54,868 nt of DNA from Nocardioides albidus (GTDB lineage: Bacteria; Actinomycetota; Actinomycetes; Propionibacteriales; Nocardioidaceae): assembly GCF_006335005.1 (NCBI RefSeq), contig NZ_VDMP01000022.1, positions 85,957 to 140,824 of the forward strand. Reading direction: 5' to 3'. Below, one piece after another: positions 10,774 through 18,687 of this stretch. How positions within the stretch are numbered: position 1 is the first letter of the stretch; every line of letters begins with the position of its first letter. A program made the position numbers and the translations under genes. The notes below the pieces were generated by a model that did not search any database, was not told where the DNA came from, and saw only the letters and a program-made list of their open reading frames with translations.

Positions 10774-11369
10774 GGCGCCGCATCGTCGTGCTCCGGCACG
10801 GCCGCACCGCCTGGAACGCCGAGCGCCGGATCCAGGGCCAGCTCGACGTCGAGCTCGACGCCACCGGTGTCGAGCAGGCGCAGGCGGTCGCGCCCCTCAT
10901 CGCGGCGATGGAGCCCGCGCTGGTGTGGTCCAGCGACCTGGCCCGCGCCCGGCTGACCGCCGAGATCGTCGCCAAGGAGGCCGGCCTCGAGCCGACGTAC
11001 GACGAGCGGCTGCGCGAGTTCCGCCTCGGTGACTACCAGGGCGTGACCCACGCCGAGCTCGAGGCGCGCGACGCCGCCGCCTTCGGCCGCTTCCAGCGCG
11101 GCGAGTGGGACGGCATCCCCGGCGCCGAGGCGCCCGCGGACGTCGCCGCCCGCTTCACCTCCGTCCTCCGCGACCTCGTCGCGGCGCTCGGCCCGGGGGA
11201 GACCGGCGTCGCCGTCTCCCACGGCGCGGCGGCGCGCTCCGGCCTGGTCGCCTTCCTCGGCTGGCGCCCGGAGCAGGCCCACGACCTGCGCGCCCTGGGC
11301 AACTGCGCCCGGGTCGTGCTCGAGGAGCGGTCCACGGGGGAGTGGGCGATCGCGACGTACAACACCTGA
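10770..11369 (+). CDS. Histidine phosphatase (phosphoglycerate-mutase-like)
   Basis: Branch-1 histidine phosphatase superfamily member, 199 aa. The catalytic His is in LRHGRTAWN (RHG motif) and the second His in AVSHGAAAR; the acid residue is in the EFRLGDYQG region. The GTG start at 10770 overlaps the rsfS stop by 4 bp, which supports translational coupling. Homologues in this position are annotated as phosphoglycerate mutase or glucosyl-3-phosphoglycerate phosphatase (GpgP); the substrate cannot be decided from the sequence. It is the last gene of the operon that begins near 9517. Confidence 0.9.
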   Translation: MRRRIVVLRHGRTAWNAERRIQGQLDVELDATGVEQAQAVAPLIAAMEPALVWSSDLARARLTAEIVAKEAGLEPTYDERLREFRLGDYQGVTHAELEARDAAAFGRFQRGEWDGIPGAEAPADVAARFTSVLRDLVAALGPGETGVAVSHGAAARSGLVAFLGWRPEQAHDLRALGNCARVVLEERSTGEWAIATYNT

Positions 11370-11402
11370 CCCCCCGATTTCACCTCGCTGGGGTGGTGTG
11401 GC

Positions 11403-11408
11403 TAGTAT
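11403..11408 (+). promoter_or_regulatory. -10 element of the tRNA-Ala gene
   Basis: TAGTAT, 39 nt before the mature 5' end of the tRNA. No convincing -35 is visible; TTTCAC at 11378-11383 is the nearest candidate. Confidence 0.4.
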
Positions 11409-11447
11409 TTCCGTCGTTGCTTCGCCCTCGGGTGAGGCGATGACCCC

Positions 11448-11520
11448 GGGGGTGTGGCGCAGCTGGTAGCGCACCTGCATGGCATGCAGGGGGTCAGGGG
11501 TTCGAGTCCCCTCACCTCCA
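11448..11520 (+). tRNA. tRNA-Ala (anticodon GGC)
   Basis: 73-nt cloverleaf. The acceptor stem GGGGGTG pairs with CACCTCC (one G-T). The anticodon arm CCTGC-ATGGCAT-GCAGG gives anticodon GGC, reading GCC. The T arm contains GGTTCGAGTCC and the discriminator is A73. The CCA end is not encoded. A terminator follows. Confidence 0.97.
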
Positions 11521-11536
11521 CCGGAAAGCACTGGGC

Positions 11537-11590
11537 AGGGCCGTGTTCCCAATCCCGAACAGGGAGAAGGACACGGCCCTCCAGCTTTTT
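11537..11590 (+). terminator. Rho-independent terminator after tRNA-Ala
   Basis: A perfect 10-bp outer stem, AGGGCCGTGT (11537-11546) against 11571-11580, encloses a 24-nt loop with minor internal pairing and is followed by CCAGCTTTTT. Confidence 0.8.
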
Positions 11591-11672
11591 CGGTCGAGTA
11601 TCAGCCGCGCCTCACCGTCGAGCTGTACTCAGGGTGGCGCGCCTTGCCACCGGGCCTCGCCCCGTGCGGCCG

Positions 11673-11678
11673 TAGGCT
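11673..11678 (+). promoter_or_regulatory. -10 element of leaderless selO
   Basis: TAGGCT, 6 nt before the ATG at 11685. Confidence 0.6.
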
Positions 11679-11684
11679 CGACAC

Positions 11685-13139
11685 ATGACCGTCGTCCCGC
11701 AGCAGGTTGCGATGCTCCAGCACCGGTACGCGACGGCACTGCCTGAGTTGGCCCTTCCGTCGGTGGCGGCGGCCGTGCCCGACCCGCAGGTCGTGGTCCT
11801 CAACGAGCCCCTCGCCGTCGAGCTCGGCCTGGCCCCGGACCGGCTTCGCACGCCCGACGGCGTTGGACTTCTCACGGGCACGGTCGTGCCCGAGGGTGCG
11901 ATGCCGGTCGCTCAGGCGTATGCCGGGCACCAGTTCGGCGGATTCACGCAGCTCGGCGACGGTCGCGCCCTGTTGATGGGGGAGCTCGTGGACCTCGATG
12001 GACGGTTGCGCGACCTGCACCTCAAGGGCTCCGGGCGTACGCCGTTCGCCCGCGGAGGCGATGGTCTCGCTGTGCTCGGGCCGATGCTGCGCGAGTACGT
12101 CGTCAGCGAGGCCATGCACGCGCTGGGGATCCCGACGACGCGCTCGCTCGCCGTGGTCGCGACCGGGCGCGCGGTCCGCCGCGAGGAGTCCCTGCCGGGT
12201 GCGGTGCTGGCGCGGGTGGCCAGCAGCCATCTGAGGGTCGGCACGGTGCAGCTGGCGCGCGCCGCCGGAGACCCCGACCTGCTGCGCCGCGTGGTCGATC
12301 ATGCGATCGAGCGACACCACCCGGACGCGGCACGCGACGCCCACCCGTACCTCGCCTTCTACCGCTCGGTCGTCTCCGCGCAGGCCCGGCTCATCGCCCA
12401 GTGGATGCTCGTGGGCTTCGTGCACGGCGTCATGAACACCGACAACATGACCCTGTCCGGCGAGACCATCGACTACGGACCGTGCGCCTTCATCGACGCC
12501 TTCGACCCCGCGACGGTGTTCAGCTCGATCGACCAGGGCGGCCGTTATGGGTACGCCAACCAGCCCGCCGCGGGGGAGTGGAACCTCGCCCGCCTGGCCG
12601 AGGCGCTCCTCCCCCTGATCGACGAGGACCAGGACCGGGCGATCGCGCTGGCCACCGAAGCACTCGGCGCCTTCCGTGCCGAGTACGACACGGCCTGGGC
12701 CATGGGCATGCGCGTGAAGCTGGGTCTTGCCGGCGACGCCTCGACCTCCGACGAGCTGTTCGCACCGCTGCTCGACCTGCTCCGGGAGAGCCACGTCGAC
12801 TACACGTCGTTCTGGCGCAGGCTGGCGGCGGCGGCTCGCGGCGACGTCGAGCCGGTGCGTGGGCTGTTCGTCGACCTCGCCGGGTTCGATGCCTGGCTGG
12901 CGCGGTGGCGTGCGCTCGCGCCTGACGCCGACGCGATGGACCGGGTCAACCCGCTGCACATCCCTCGCAACCACCTCGTCGAGGAGGCGCTCGGAGCAGC
13001 GACGTCGGGCGACGTCGCACCGCTGGAGAACCTGCTGGAGGCAGTGCGGTCGCCGTACCAGCGGGTGGTGGGGCTCGAGAGGTACGCCGAGGCGCCGCCT
13101 GCCGACTTCGGGCGCTACCGGACGTTCTGTGGCACGTGA
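11685..13139 (+). CDS. selO: Protein adenylyltransferase SelO (YdiU/UPF0061)
   Basis: Pseudokinase-fold enzyme that attaches AMP to Ser, Thr or Tyr of target proteins; in E. coli it is tied to redox homeostasis. The 484 aa match the family. Visible motifs are YAGHQFGGF with [12 protein letters not shown] (about 80-105), [17 protein letters not shown] (about 112-128, the flipped nucleotide-binding loop), HGVMNTDNM (about 247) and [10 protein letters not shown]. Many SelO proteins end in a redox Cys near the C-terminus; here the C-terminus [10 protein letters not shown] carries one Cys, two residues from the end. The gene is monocistronic, with a leaderless start. The stop codon is part of a short TGATCC...GGATCA inverted repeat (13137-13159). 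Confidence 0.95.
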   Translation: MTVVPQQVAMLQHRYATALPELALPSVAAAVPDPQVVVLNEPLAVELGLAPDRLRTPDGVGLLTGTVVPEGAMPVAQAYAGHQFGGFTQLGDGRALLMGELVDLDGRLRDLHLKGSGRTPFARGGDGLAVLGPMLREYVVSEAMHALGIPTTRSLAVVATGRAVRREESLPGAVLARVASSHLRVGTVQLARAAGDPDLLRRVVDHAIERHHPDAARDAHPYLAFYRSVVSAQARLIAQWMLVGFVHGVMNTDNMTLSGETIDYGPCAFIDAFDPATVFSSIDQGGRYGYANQPAAGEWNLARLAEALLPLIDEDQDRAIALATEALGAFRAEYDTAWAMGMRVKLGLAGDASTSDELFAPLLDLLRESHVDYTSFWRRLAAAARGDVEPVRGLFVDLAGFDAWLARWRALAPDADAMDRVNPLHIPRNHLVEEALGAATSGDVAPLENLLEAVRSPYQRVVGLERYAEAPPADFGRYRTFCGT

Positions 13140-13262
13140 TCCGAGCTCAGCTTGGATCAGCCGGAGGCCCTCGGCCGGCGAGCAGCCTGGTGCTGACCGG
13201 CGCATGCCCGGACGCCGTGATCGAGTCGTCCGGTCGTGACGCGCGAGGGCCGCGCCGCGCCC

Positions 13263-13268
13263 TACGCT
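13263..13268 (+). promoter_or_regulatory. -10 element of the diacylglycerol-kinase-like gene
   Basis: TACGCT, 6 nt before the ATG at 13275. This decides against the in-frame GTG at 13236, which lies upstream of the hexamer. Confidence 0.6.
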
Positions 13269-13274
13269 GACCGC

Positions 13275-14270
13275 ATGCCCCAGCAGCTGCTCGTCATCAC
13301 CAACGCACGGGCGGGCTCGGCCGACAATCAGGCCGTCAACGACGCCCTCACCGTGCTGCGGGAGGAGGCGTGGGTCGAGGTGCGCGGCACCGGCGACCTC
13401 GACGAGCTGGCCGACGCGCTGCGCGAGACCGGCGGGCGCACGATCGTCGTGGCCGGCGGCGACGGGAGTCTGCACGCCGTCGTCCAGACCCTCCACGGCC
13501 TCGGCGAGCTGACCGGGCGCACGCTCGGGCTGCTGCCGCTGGGCACCGGCAACGACTTCGCGCGGAGCCTCGGCATCCCCCGCAGCGCCCGTCGCGCGGC
13601 CCGCGTCATCCTCGACGGGGCCGCCCGTGCCACCGACCTGGTGGTCGACGACGAGGAGCGGGTCACGGTCAACAACGTCCACATCGGTGCCGGAGCGGAG
13701 GCCGGTGAGCGCGGGGCGCGCTGGAAGGCGCGACTGCGCCGCCTCAGCGACATCGTCGGGATCGGCCCGGTCGGGCTGGGGCCGGTCAACCTCGGTCCCC
13801 TGGGGCTGGGGGCGGCGAGGATCGGGCCGGCGAATCTCGGCCGGCTCGGCTACCCGATCGGTGCCCTGCAGACGGCGATCTACCCGCCGACGCTCCGGCT
13901 CCGGATCGAGGTCGACGGCGAGGTGGTCGTCGAGTCCGACGAGGAGGTGCTGATGGTCGCGGTCGGCAACGGCGCCACGGTCGGTGGCGGCCTGGCCCTG
14001 ACGCCGGACGCCGACCCGCACGACGGCCTGCTCGACGTCCTCGTCGCGACCCCGGTGACGCTGCTCGACCAGATCGAGTACCTCGTGCACCTCACCTCCG
14101 GCAGCCACGAGTCGTACGCCCGGGCGGGGATCGTCCGCGGCCGCAGCGTCACGGTCAGCGGCACGCCCTTCGACTGCAACAGCGACGGGGAGCTCGACGG
14201 TCCGGTGAGCGAGCGGACCTGGCGGGTCCTGCCGGCGGCGTACGCGATGGTCGTGCCCGCGTCACCTTAG
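13275..14270 (+). CDS. Diacylglycerol/lipid kinase family protein
   Basis: A 331-aa cytoplasmic or membrane-associated lipid kinase (DAGK_cat family). The N-terminal domain has LLVITNARAGSAD, the GGDGSLHAVV nucleotide loop and LGLLPLGTGNDFARSLGIP. The C-terminal beta domain contains VAVGNGATVGGGLALTPDADPHDGLLDV in two overlapping family motifs. An unusual Gly/Pro/Leu-rich insertion (residues 163-189) sits between RWKARLRRLSDIV and RLGYPIGALQTAI, where relatives go directly from a basic helix to the helix. The lipid substrate is unknown. The ATG at 13275 is favoured by the -10 hexamer. The 3' end overlaps the convergent ppgK by 9 bp. Confidence 0.88.
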   Translation: MPQQLLVITNARAGSADNQAVNDALTVLREEAWVEVRGTGDLDELADALRETGGRTIVVAGGDGSLHAVVQTLHGLGELTGRTLGLLPLGTGNDFARSLGIPRSARRAARVILDGAARATDLVVDDEERVTVNNVHIGAGAEAGERGARWKARLRRLSDIVGIGPVGLGPVNLGPLGLGAARIGPANLGRLGYPIGALQTAIYPPTLRLRIEVDGEVVVESDEEVLMVAVGNGATVGGGLALTPDADPHDGLLDVLVATPVTLLDQIEYLVHLTSGSHESYARAGIVRGRSVTVSGTPFDCNSDGELDGPVSERTWRVLPAAYAMVVPASP

Positions 14271-15050
14271 GCCGGTCGCCGCCGGCTCGAGGGGGCGAGC
14301 CGTGGCCGCCACCCGCGCTGCGCCGATGATGCCCGCGTCGTTGCCGAGGGTCGCGGCCACGAGGGGGGTGCGCACCGCGATGTGCGGGAGGAACTCCGCC
14401 GCGCTCGCGCTGACCGCGCCGCCGACCACGAACAGGTCGGGGGAGAGCAGGTCCTCCAGGGCGCGGTAGTAGACCGTGAGCCGCTCGGCCCACTGGGCGT
14501 AGGTGAGACCGTCGCGGTGCAACGCGGAGGTGGCAGCGTCCCGCTCCGCGGGCCGGCCGCCGATCTGGAGATGGCCGAGCTCGGTGTTGGGGACGAGTGC
14601 TCCGTCGACGAGCAGGCACGAGCCGATGCCCGTCCCGAGCGTGGTCACCAGGACCACGCCGGATCGGCCCCTCGCGGCCCCGTGGGTCGCCTCGGCGAGC
14701 CCGGCGGCGTCGGCATCGTTGATCACGCGGACGTCGCGGCCCAGGTGCTCGCGGAGTGCCCGCTCCGCCTCCAGGCCGATCCAGGACGGGTCGATGTTGG
14801 CCGCGGTGCAGGTCACGCCGTCGCGGACGACGGCCGGAAGGGCGACCCCGACCGGTGTCGAGGGCTCCGGGGCGAGGGCCTCGACGAGCGAGCCGACCGC
14901 CTCGACCACGTCGGCCGGCGTGGCGGGACGCGGCGTCGGAGCGACCTGCCGCTCCGAGAGGAGGGTGCCGCGGTCCGAGGCGACGAGCGCCGCCTTGATC
15001 GTCGTACCGCCCACGTCGATGCCCACCGCCGGGCCCGGTCTCACCTGCAT
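14262..15050 (-). CDS. ppgK: Polyphosphate glucokinase
   Basis: Phosphorylates glucose using polyphosphate (and usually ATP). ROK-type kinase, 262 aa. It has GIDVGGTTIKAALV near the N-terminus, the catalytic NDADAAGLAE segment, the phosphate loop TTLGTGIGSCL, and NTELGHLQIGG. The TPRPATP segment and AANIDPSWIG are characteristic of actinobacterial PpgK. It is divergent from the alpha-glucosidase; the 78-bp gap holds both promoters and CTTGCAG boxes, so both genes probably respond to the same LacI-type regulator. It would phosphorylate the glucose released by the alpha-glucosidase. The start is set by the TAGTCT hexamer 7 nt upstream. Confidence 0.94.
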   Translation of the reverse strand: MQVRPGPAVGIDVGGTTIKAALVASDRGTLLSERQVAPTPRPATPADVVEAVGSLVEALAPEPSTPVGVALPAVVRDGVTCTAANIDPSWIGLEAERALREHLGRDVRVINDADAAGLAEATHGAARGRSGVVLVTTLGTGIGSCLLVDGALVPNTELGHLQIGGRPAERDAATSALHRDGLTYAQWAERLTVYYRALEDLLSPDLFVVGGAVSASAAEFLPHIAVRTPLVAATLGNDAGIIGAARVAATARPLEPAATGLR

Positions 15051-15057
15051 GGCGGAG

Positions 15058-15063
15058 AGACTA
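15058..15063 (-). promoter_or_regulatory. -10 element of leaderless ppgK
   Basis: TAGTCT on the minus strand, 7 nt before the ATG at 15050. The matching -35 position (15081-15086) coincides with the first CTTGCAG box. Confidence 0.5.
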
Positions 15064-15080
15064 CGCAAGAATCGCCGAAA

Positions 15081-15110
15081 CTTGCAGTCATCTTGCGCGT
15101 CGTCTTGCAG
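15081..15110. promoter_or_regulatory. Predicted MalR-type operator between ppgK and the alpha-glucosidase
   Basis: Three direct repeats one helical turn apart: CTTGCAG (15081-15087), CTTGCGC (15092-15098) and CTTGCAG (15104-15110). The third lies between the alpha-glucosidase -35 (TTGCGC, 15093-15098) and -10; the first overlaps the ppgK -35 position. CTTGCAG direct repeats are the described site of the Streptomyces LacI-family regulator MalR. The same word recurs in the malE promoter at 23016-23022. Confidence 0.65.
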
Positions 15111-15116
15111 GACGGT

Positions 15117-15122
15117 TACCGT
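15117..15122 (+). promoter_or_regulatory. -10 element of the alpha-glucosidase gene
   Basis: TACCGT, exactly 6 nt before a GTG at 15129 and 18 nt after the TTGCGC -35. The spacing favours the GTG at 15129 over the ATG at 15132. Confidence 0.55.
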
Positions 15123-15128
15123 CGTGGC

Positions 15129-16808
15129 GTGATGAGCGAGACGACTCCGAACGCGCCGCGCCCGGCCGAGGACCGCCTGCCCGGCGGCGACTGGTGGCGC
15201 CACGCCGTGATCTACCAGGTCTACCCGCGCAGCTTCGCCGACGCCGACGGCGACGGGGTCGGCGACCTGGCGGGCGTCCGCGCCCGCCTGCCCTACCTGC
15301 GCGACCTGGGCGTGGACGCCGTGTGGCTCTCGCCGTTCTACGCCTCCCCGCAGGCCGACGCGGGGTACGACGTGAGCGACTACCGCCGTGTCGACCCGGT
15401 GTTCGGCGACCTCGCCGACGCCACGGCGCTGATCCAGGACGCCCACGGACTGGGCCTGCGGGTGATCGTCGACCTCGTGCCCAACCACTGCTCCGACCAG
15501 CACGAGTGGTTCCAGCGGGCGCTGCGGGAGGGGCCCGCGTCCTCGGTGCGCAAGCGCTTCCACTTCCAGCCCGGCCGCGGCGAGGACGGCGAGCTGCCGC
15601 CCAACGACTGGGAGTCCGTCTTCGGTGGTCCGGCCTGGACGCGGGTGCCCGACGGCGAGTGGTACCTCCATCTGTTCTCCCCCCAGCAGCCAGACTTCAA
15701 CTGGGAGCACCCGGCGGTGCACGACGAGTTCCGCTCGATCCTGCGGTTCTGGCTCGACCTCGGCGTCGACGGCTTCCGGGTGGACGTGGCCCACGGTCTC
15801 GTGAAGGCGCCCGGTCTGCCGGACGTCGGCGACGCGGACCAGCTCAAGCTGCTCGGCAACGGCGTCACGCCGTACTTCGACCAGGACGGCGTCCACGAGA
15901 TCTACCGCGACTGGCACCGGGTCCTCGCGGAGTACGACGGCGAGCGGATCCTCGTCGCGGAGGCGTGGACGCCCACGGTCGAGCGCGCGGCCGACTACGT
16001 GCGTGCCGACGAGATGCACCAGGCGTTCAACTTCGCCTACCTGTGCACCGACTGGGACGCCGGCGCGCTGCGCTCCATCGTCGACCTGTCCCTCGAGGCG
16101 ATGGGCGCCGTCGGGGCCCCGGCCACGTGGGTGCTCTCCAACCACGACGTCACCCGCCATGCGACCCGCCTCGCGAACCCGCCGGGGCTCGGGATCCAGA
16201 TGATCACGCCGGGCGATCGCGAGCTCGGCCTGCGCCGGGCGCGTGCCGCGACCCTGGTCATGCTGGGCCTCCCGGGATCGGCCTACGTCTACCAGGGCGA
16301 GGAGCTCGGCCTGCCCGACGTCACCGACCTCCCCGACGAGGTCCGGGCGGACCCGTCCTTCCACCGCGCCGCCGGCCAGGACGGTTTCCGCGACGGCTGC
16401 CGGGTGCCTCTCCCGTGGTCCGGGACGCAGGCGCCCTTCGGGTTCGGCCCGGCCGGCGCTCCGAGCTGGCTGCCCCAGCCCGCGAGCTGGGCGGAGCTCA
16501 GCGTCGAGGCGCAGACCGGGGTCGTCGGCTCCACGCTCGAGCTCTACCGCTCCGCGATCGCGTTCCGCCGCTCCGAGGCCGCGCTGGGCGGGGGAGACGG
16601 TGTGGATTGGCTGGAGGCGCCGGCCGGCGTCCTGGCGTTCCGGCGTACGGCGCCCGCGGGCGACCCCGTCGTCGTCACCGCGAACACGACGGGAGAGCAT
16701 GTGCGCATGTCCCTTCCCGGTCGTCTCCTGCTCGCCTCGGACGACGTCGCCGTCGACGGCGACGAGGCCGTGCTCCCGCCCGACACCACGGCATGGTGGG
16801 CCCAGTAG
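15129..16808 (+). CDS. Alpha-glucosidase, GH13 family
   Basis: Cytoplasmic exo-acting GH13 enzyme, 559 aa from the GTG at 15129 (ATG at 15132 is one codon later), that splits imported alpha-glucosides. Counting from the ATG, nucleophile Asp218 is in GFRVDVAH, acid/base Glu277 in ILVAEAWT, and the third acid Asp339 in SNHDVTRH. The N-terminus has VIYQVYPRSFADADGDGVGDLAG, split here as YQVYPRSFAD and GDGVGDLAGV, typical of alpha-glucosidases and oligo-1,6-glucosidases. It has no signal peptide, so the substrate must be imported, presumably by the MalEFGK-like importer downstream. The LacI gene starts 6 bp after it, in the same transcript. Confidence 0.93.
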   Translation: MMSETTPNAPRPAEDRLPGGDWWRHAVIYQVYPRSFADADGDGVGDLAGVRARLPYLRDLGVDAVWLSPFYASPQADAGYDVSDYRRVDPVFGDLADATALIQDAHGLGLRVIVDLVPNHCSDQHEWFQRALREGPASSVRKRFHFQPGRGEDGELPPNDWESVFGGPAWTRVPDGEWYLHLFSPQQPDFNWEHPAVHDEFRSILRFWLDLGVDGFRVDVAHGLVKAPGLPDVGDADQLKLLGNGVTPYFDQDGVHEIYRDWHRVLAEYDGERILVAEAWTPTVERAADYVRADEMHQAFNFAYLCTDWDAGALRSIVDLSLEAMGAVGAPATWVLSNHDVTRHATRLANPPGLGIQMITPGDRELGLRRARAATLVMLGLPGSAYVYQGEELGLPDVTDLPDEVRADPSFHRAAGQDGFRDGCRVPLPWSGTQAPFGFGPAGAPSWLPQPASWAELSVEAQTGVVGSTLELYRSAIAFRRSEAALGGGDGVDWLEAPAGVLAFRRTAPAGDPVVVTANTTGEHVRMSLPGRLLLASDDVAVDGDEAVLPPDTTAWWAQ

Positions 16809-16813
16809 CCGAC

Positions 16814-17821
16814 ATGGACCAGCCCCGACTGCTCGACGTCGCCGCCCACGCGGGCGTCAGCGAGGCGACCGTCTCCCGGGTCCTCAACGGCAAGCCGGGC
16901 GTCTCCGCGGCCACGCGGCAGAGCGTGCTGGCCGCGCTCGACGTCCTCGGGTACGAGCGCGCGACCCGTCCGAAGCGGGCCAGCGCGGGCCTGATCGGCG
17001 TGATCATGCCCGAGCTCAGCAACCCGATCTTCCCCGCGCTGGCCCAGGTGATCGAGCAGATCCTGGTGCGCCACGACTACATCCCGGTGCTGTGCACCCA
17101 GACTCCCGGCGGCTCGACCGAGGACGAGCTCGTCGACATGCTCGTCGAGCGCGGCGTCACGGGCATCGTCTTCGTCTCCGGCATCCACGCCGACCTGAGC
17201 GCCGACCACGAGCGCTACGCGCGGATCGCCGCCCGCGGCGTGCCGTTCGTCCTCGTGGACGGGCACAGCGACCGGATCTCGGCCCCCTTCGTCTCCGCCG
17301 ACGACGCCGCGGCCACCCGGATGGCGGTCGAGCACCTCGTCGAGCTCGGGCACGAGCGGATCGGCCTGGCTCTCGGACCCGAGCGCTTCGTCCCGGTGGT
17401 CCGCAAGGTCGCGGGCTTCCGCGACGCCATGGCGCGCCGCGGACTGGACGCCGAGGGCCTGGTGGAGCACTCGCTGTTCACCGTCGAGGGCGGGTACGCC
17501 GCCGCCGGGGTGCTGCTCGACCGCGGCTGCACCGCCATCGTGTGCGGCAGCGACATCATGGCGTTCGGGGCCGTGCGGGCGGTGCGGGCGCGCGGGCTCG
17601 ACGTCCCCGGCGACGTGTCGGTCGTCGGCTTCGACGACAGCCCGATGACCGCCTTCGCCGACCCGCCGCTGACCACGCTGCGCAAGCCGGTCGACGCGAT
17701 GGGCGCTGCGGCCGTCGACGCGCTCCTCGACGAGATCGACGGCAACACGGCCTATCGCACGGAGTTCGTGGTCCAGCCCGAGCTCGTGCTGCGCGGCTCG
17801 ACCGGTCGTCGTACCGGCTGA
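16814..17821 (+). CDS. LacI-family regulator 1 (alpha-glucoside locus)
   Basis: DNA-binding repressor, 335 aa. The N-terminal HTH is LLDVAAHAGVSEATVSRVLN (residues 6-25), followed by the hinge and a periplasmic-binding-like sensor domain (GLIGVIMPELSNPIFPALAQ, SVVGFDDSPMTAFADPPLTT). It lies 6 bp after the alpha-glucosidase and is probably co-transcribed. It is a clear paralogue of the LacI gene at 23072: both share HAGVSEATVSRVLN-type helices, the PELxNPIFPAxAQVIE strand, the VLCTQxPGG segment and GFDDS. It is a candidate ligand of the CTTGCAG boxes. Its stop is 1 bp from the convergent PfkB kinase stop. Confidence 0.93.
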   Translation: MDQPRLLDVAAHAGVSEATVSRVLNGKPGVSAATRQSVLAALDVLGYERATRPKRASAGLIGVIMPELSNPIFPALAQVIEQILVRHDYIPVLCTQTPGGSTEDELVDMLVERGVTGIVFVSGIHADLSADHERYARIAARGVPFVLVDGHSDRISAPFVSADDAAATRMAVEHLVELGHERIGLALGPERFVPVVRKVAGFRDAMARRGLDAEGLVEHSLFTVEGGYAAAGVLLDRGCTAIVCGSDIMAFGAVRAVRARGLDVPGDVSVVGFDDSPMTAFADPPLTTLRKPVDAMGAAAVDALLDEIDGNTAYRTEFVVQPELVLRGSTGRRTG

Positions 17822-17822
17822 C

Positions 17823-18683
17823 TCACACCAGCGCGTCGAGCGCCGGGTGCAGGTGCCGGCTGGCGAGCACGGAGGCGGCGTGCTCCGCGCCGGCGGCCAG
17901 CGCCTCGGGGAGCTCGGCCCCGGACAGGTGCGCGTCGAGCACGCCCGACAGGAAGGCGTCGCCGGCGCCGTTGGTGTCGACCACCGGCACCGGGACGGCC
18001 GCCACCCGGTGCGTACGCCCGGACCGGTCGAGCGCGATCGCGCCCTCCGCGCCCAGGGTGCACACGGCGAAGGACGCCCCGTGCCGCAGGCACCGTCCGA
18101 GCAGGTCGACGGGGTCCGAGGTGCCGTCTGCGTTCATGAAGACGACGTCGGCCGCCTCGAGGAACGGCCGGTGGAACTCGGCACGACCGTCGTAGTCGTG
18201 CAGATCGGTCCAGATCGGGCACCCCGCGGCCACCGCGGTCCGGGCCAGCCGACGCGACTCGGCCGACAGGTCGAGCACGACGACCGACGACTCCGCCATC
18301 AGCTCGCCGATCCTGCGATCGCGCGGCGGATCCTCGGCCTGCTCGGACGGATGGGCCAGGTAGATCGACACCCGCTCGCCGCGCGACGTCATCAGGTTGA
18401 GGTGCTGCTCGGTCGCCGTCGTCGACGCGACGAGCAGGCGTACGCCGACCGCGTCCAGCAGGGAGCGGACCCGATCCCCCTCGGCGTCGGCTCCCAGCTG
18501 GACGGACAGCAGGACATCGCGGCCCAGCGCCGTGAGACCGATCGCCTTGCCGGCGGACGTGCCGCCGACCGTCTCCCAGGACCCCGCCGCGACGGTGGTG
18601 TGCGGCACGGGGTCCGGGAGCCGGTCGAGCAGCACGATCCGGTTCCACGACGCCGGCCCGGCGATGAGGACGTCGTGTGCCAT
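17823..18683 (-). CDS. PfkB-family carbohydrate kinase
   Basis: Sugar or nucleoside kinase of the ribokinase/PfkB family, 286 aa. The N-terminal substrate loop has GGTSAGKAIGLTALGRDV (cf. GGxxxN in the family) and the C-terminal signature is DTNGAGDAFLSGVL with the catalytic Asp. It is the last gene of the minus-strand malEFGK-like operon, starting 4 bp after the ATPase stop. The sugar is not determined. Together with ppgK it would phosphorylate the two halves of a mixed disaccharide (glucose by PpgK and a second sugar such as fructose by this kinase), which is inference. Confidence 0.88.
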   Translation of the reverse strand: MAHDVLIAGPASWNRIVLLDRLPDPVPHTTVAAGSWETVGGTSAGKAIGLTALGRDVLLSVQLGADAEGDRVRSLLDAVGVRLLVASTTATEQHLNLMTSRGERVSIYLAHPSEQAEDPPRDRRIGELMAESSVVVLDLSAESRRLARTAVAAGCPIWTDLHDYDGRAEFHRPFLEAADVVFMNADGTSDPVDLLGRCLRHGASFAVCTLGAEGAIALDRSGRTHRVAAVPVPVVDTNGAGDAFLSGVLDAHLSGAELPEALAAGAEHAASVLASRHLHPALDALV

Positions 18684-18687
18684 GTCG

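Noticed and set aside
13137..13159. TGATCC...GGATCA repeat at the end of selO as a terminator
   Set aside because: Only 6 bp with an 11-nt loop and no T-run; it is too weak to call.
11601..14108. An 835-aa minus-strand open frame across selO and the lipid kinase
   Set aside because: Shadow of well-recognised plus-strand genes; no start context, no motifs.
14262..16700. An 812-aa reading of the ppgK frame extended upstream through the alpha-glucosidase
   Set aside because: The frame is open by chance. The TAGTCT hexamer and the family N-terminus place the start at 15050.
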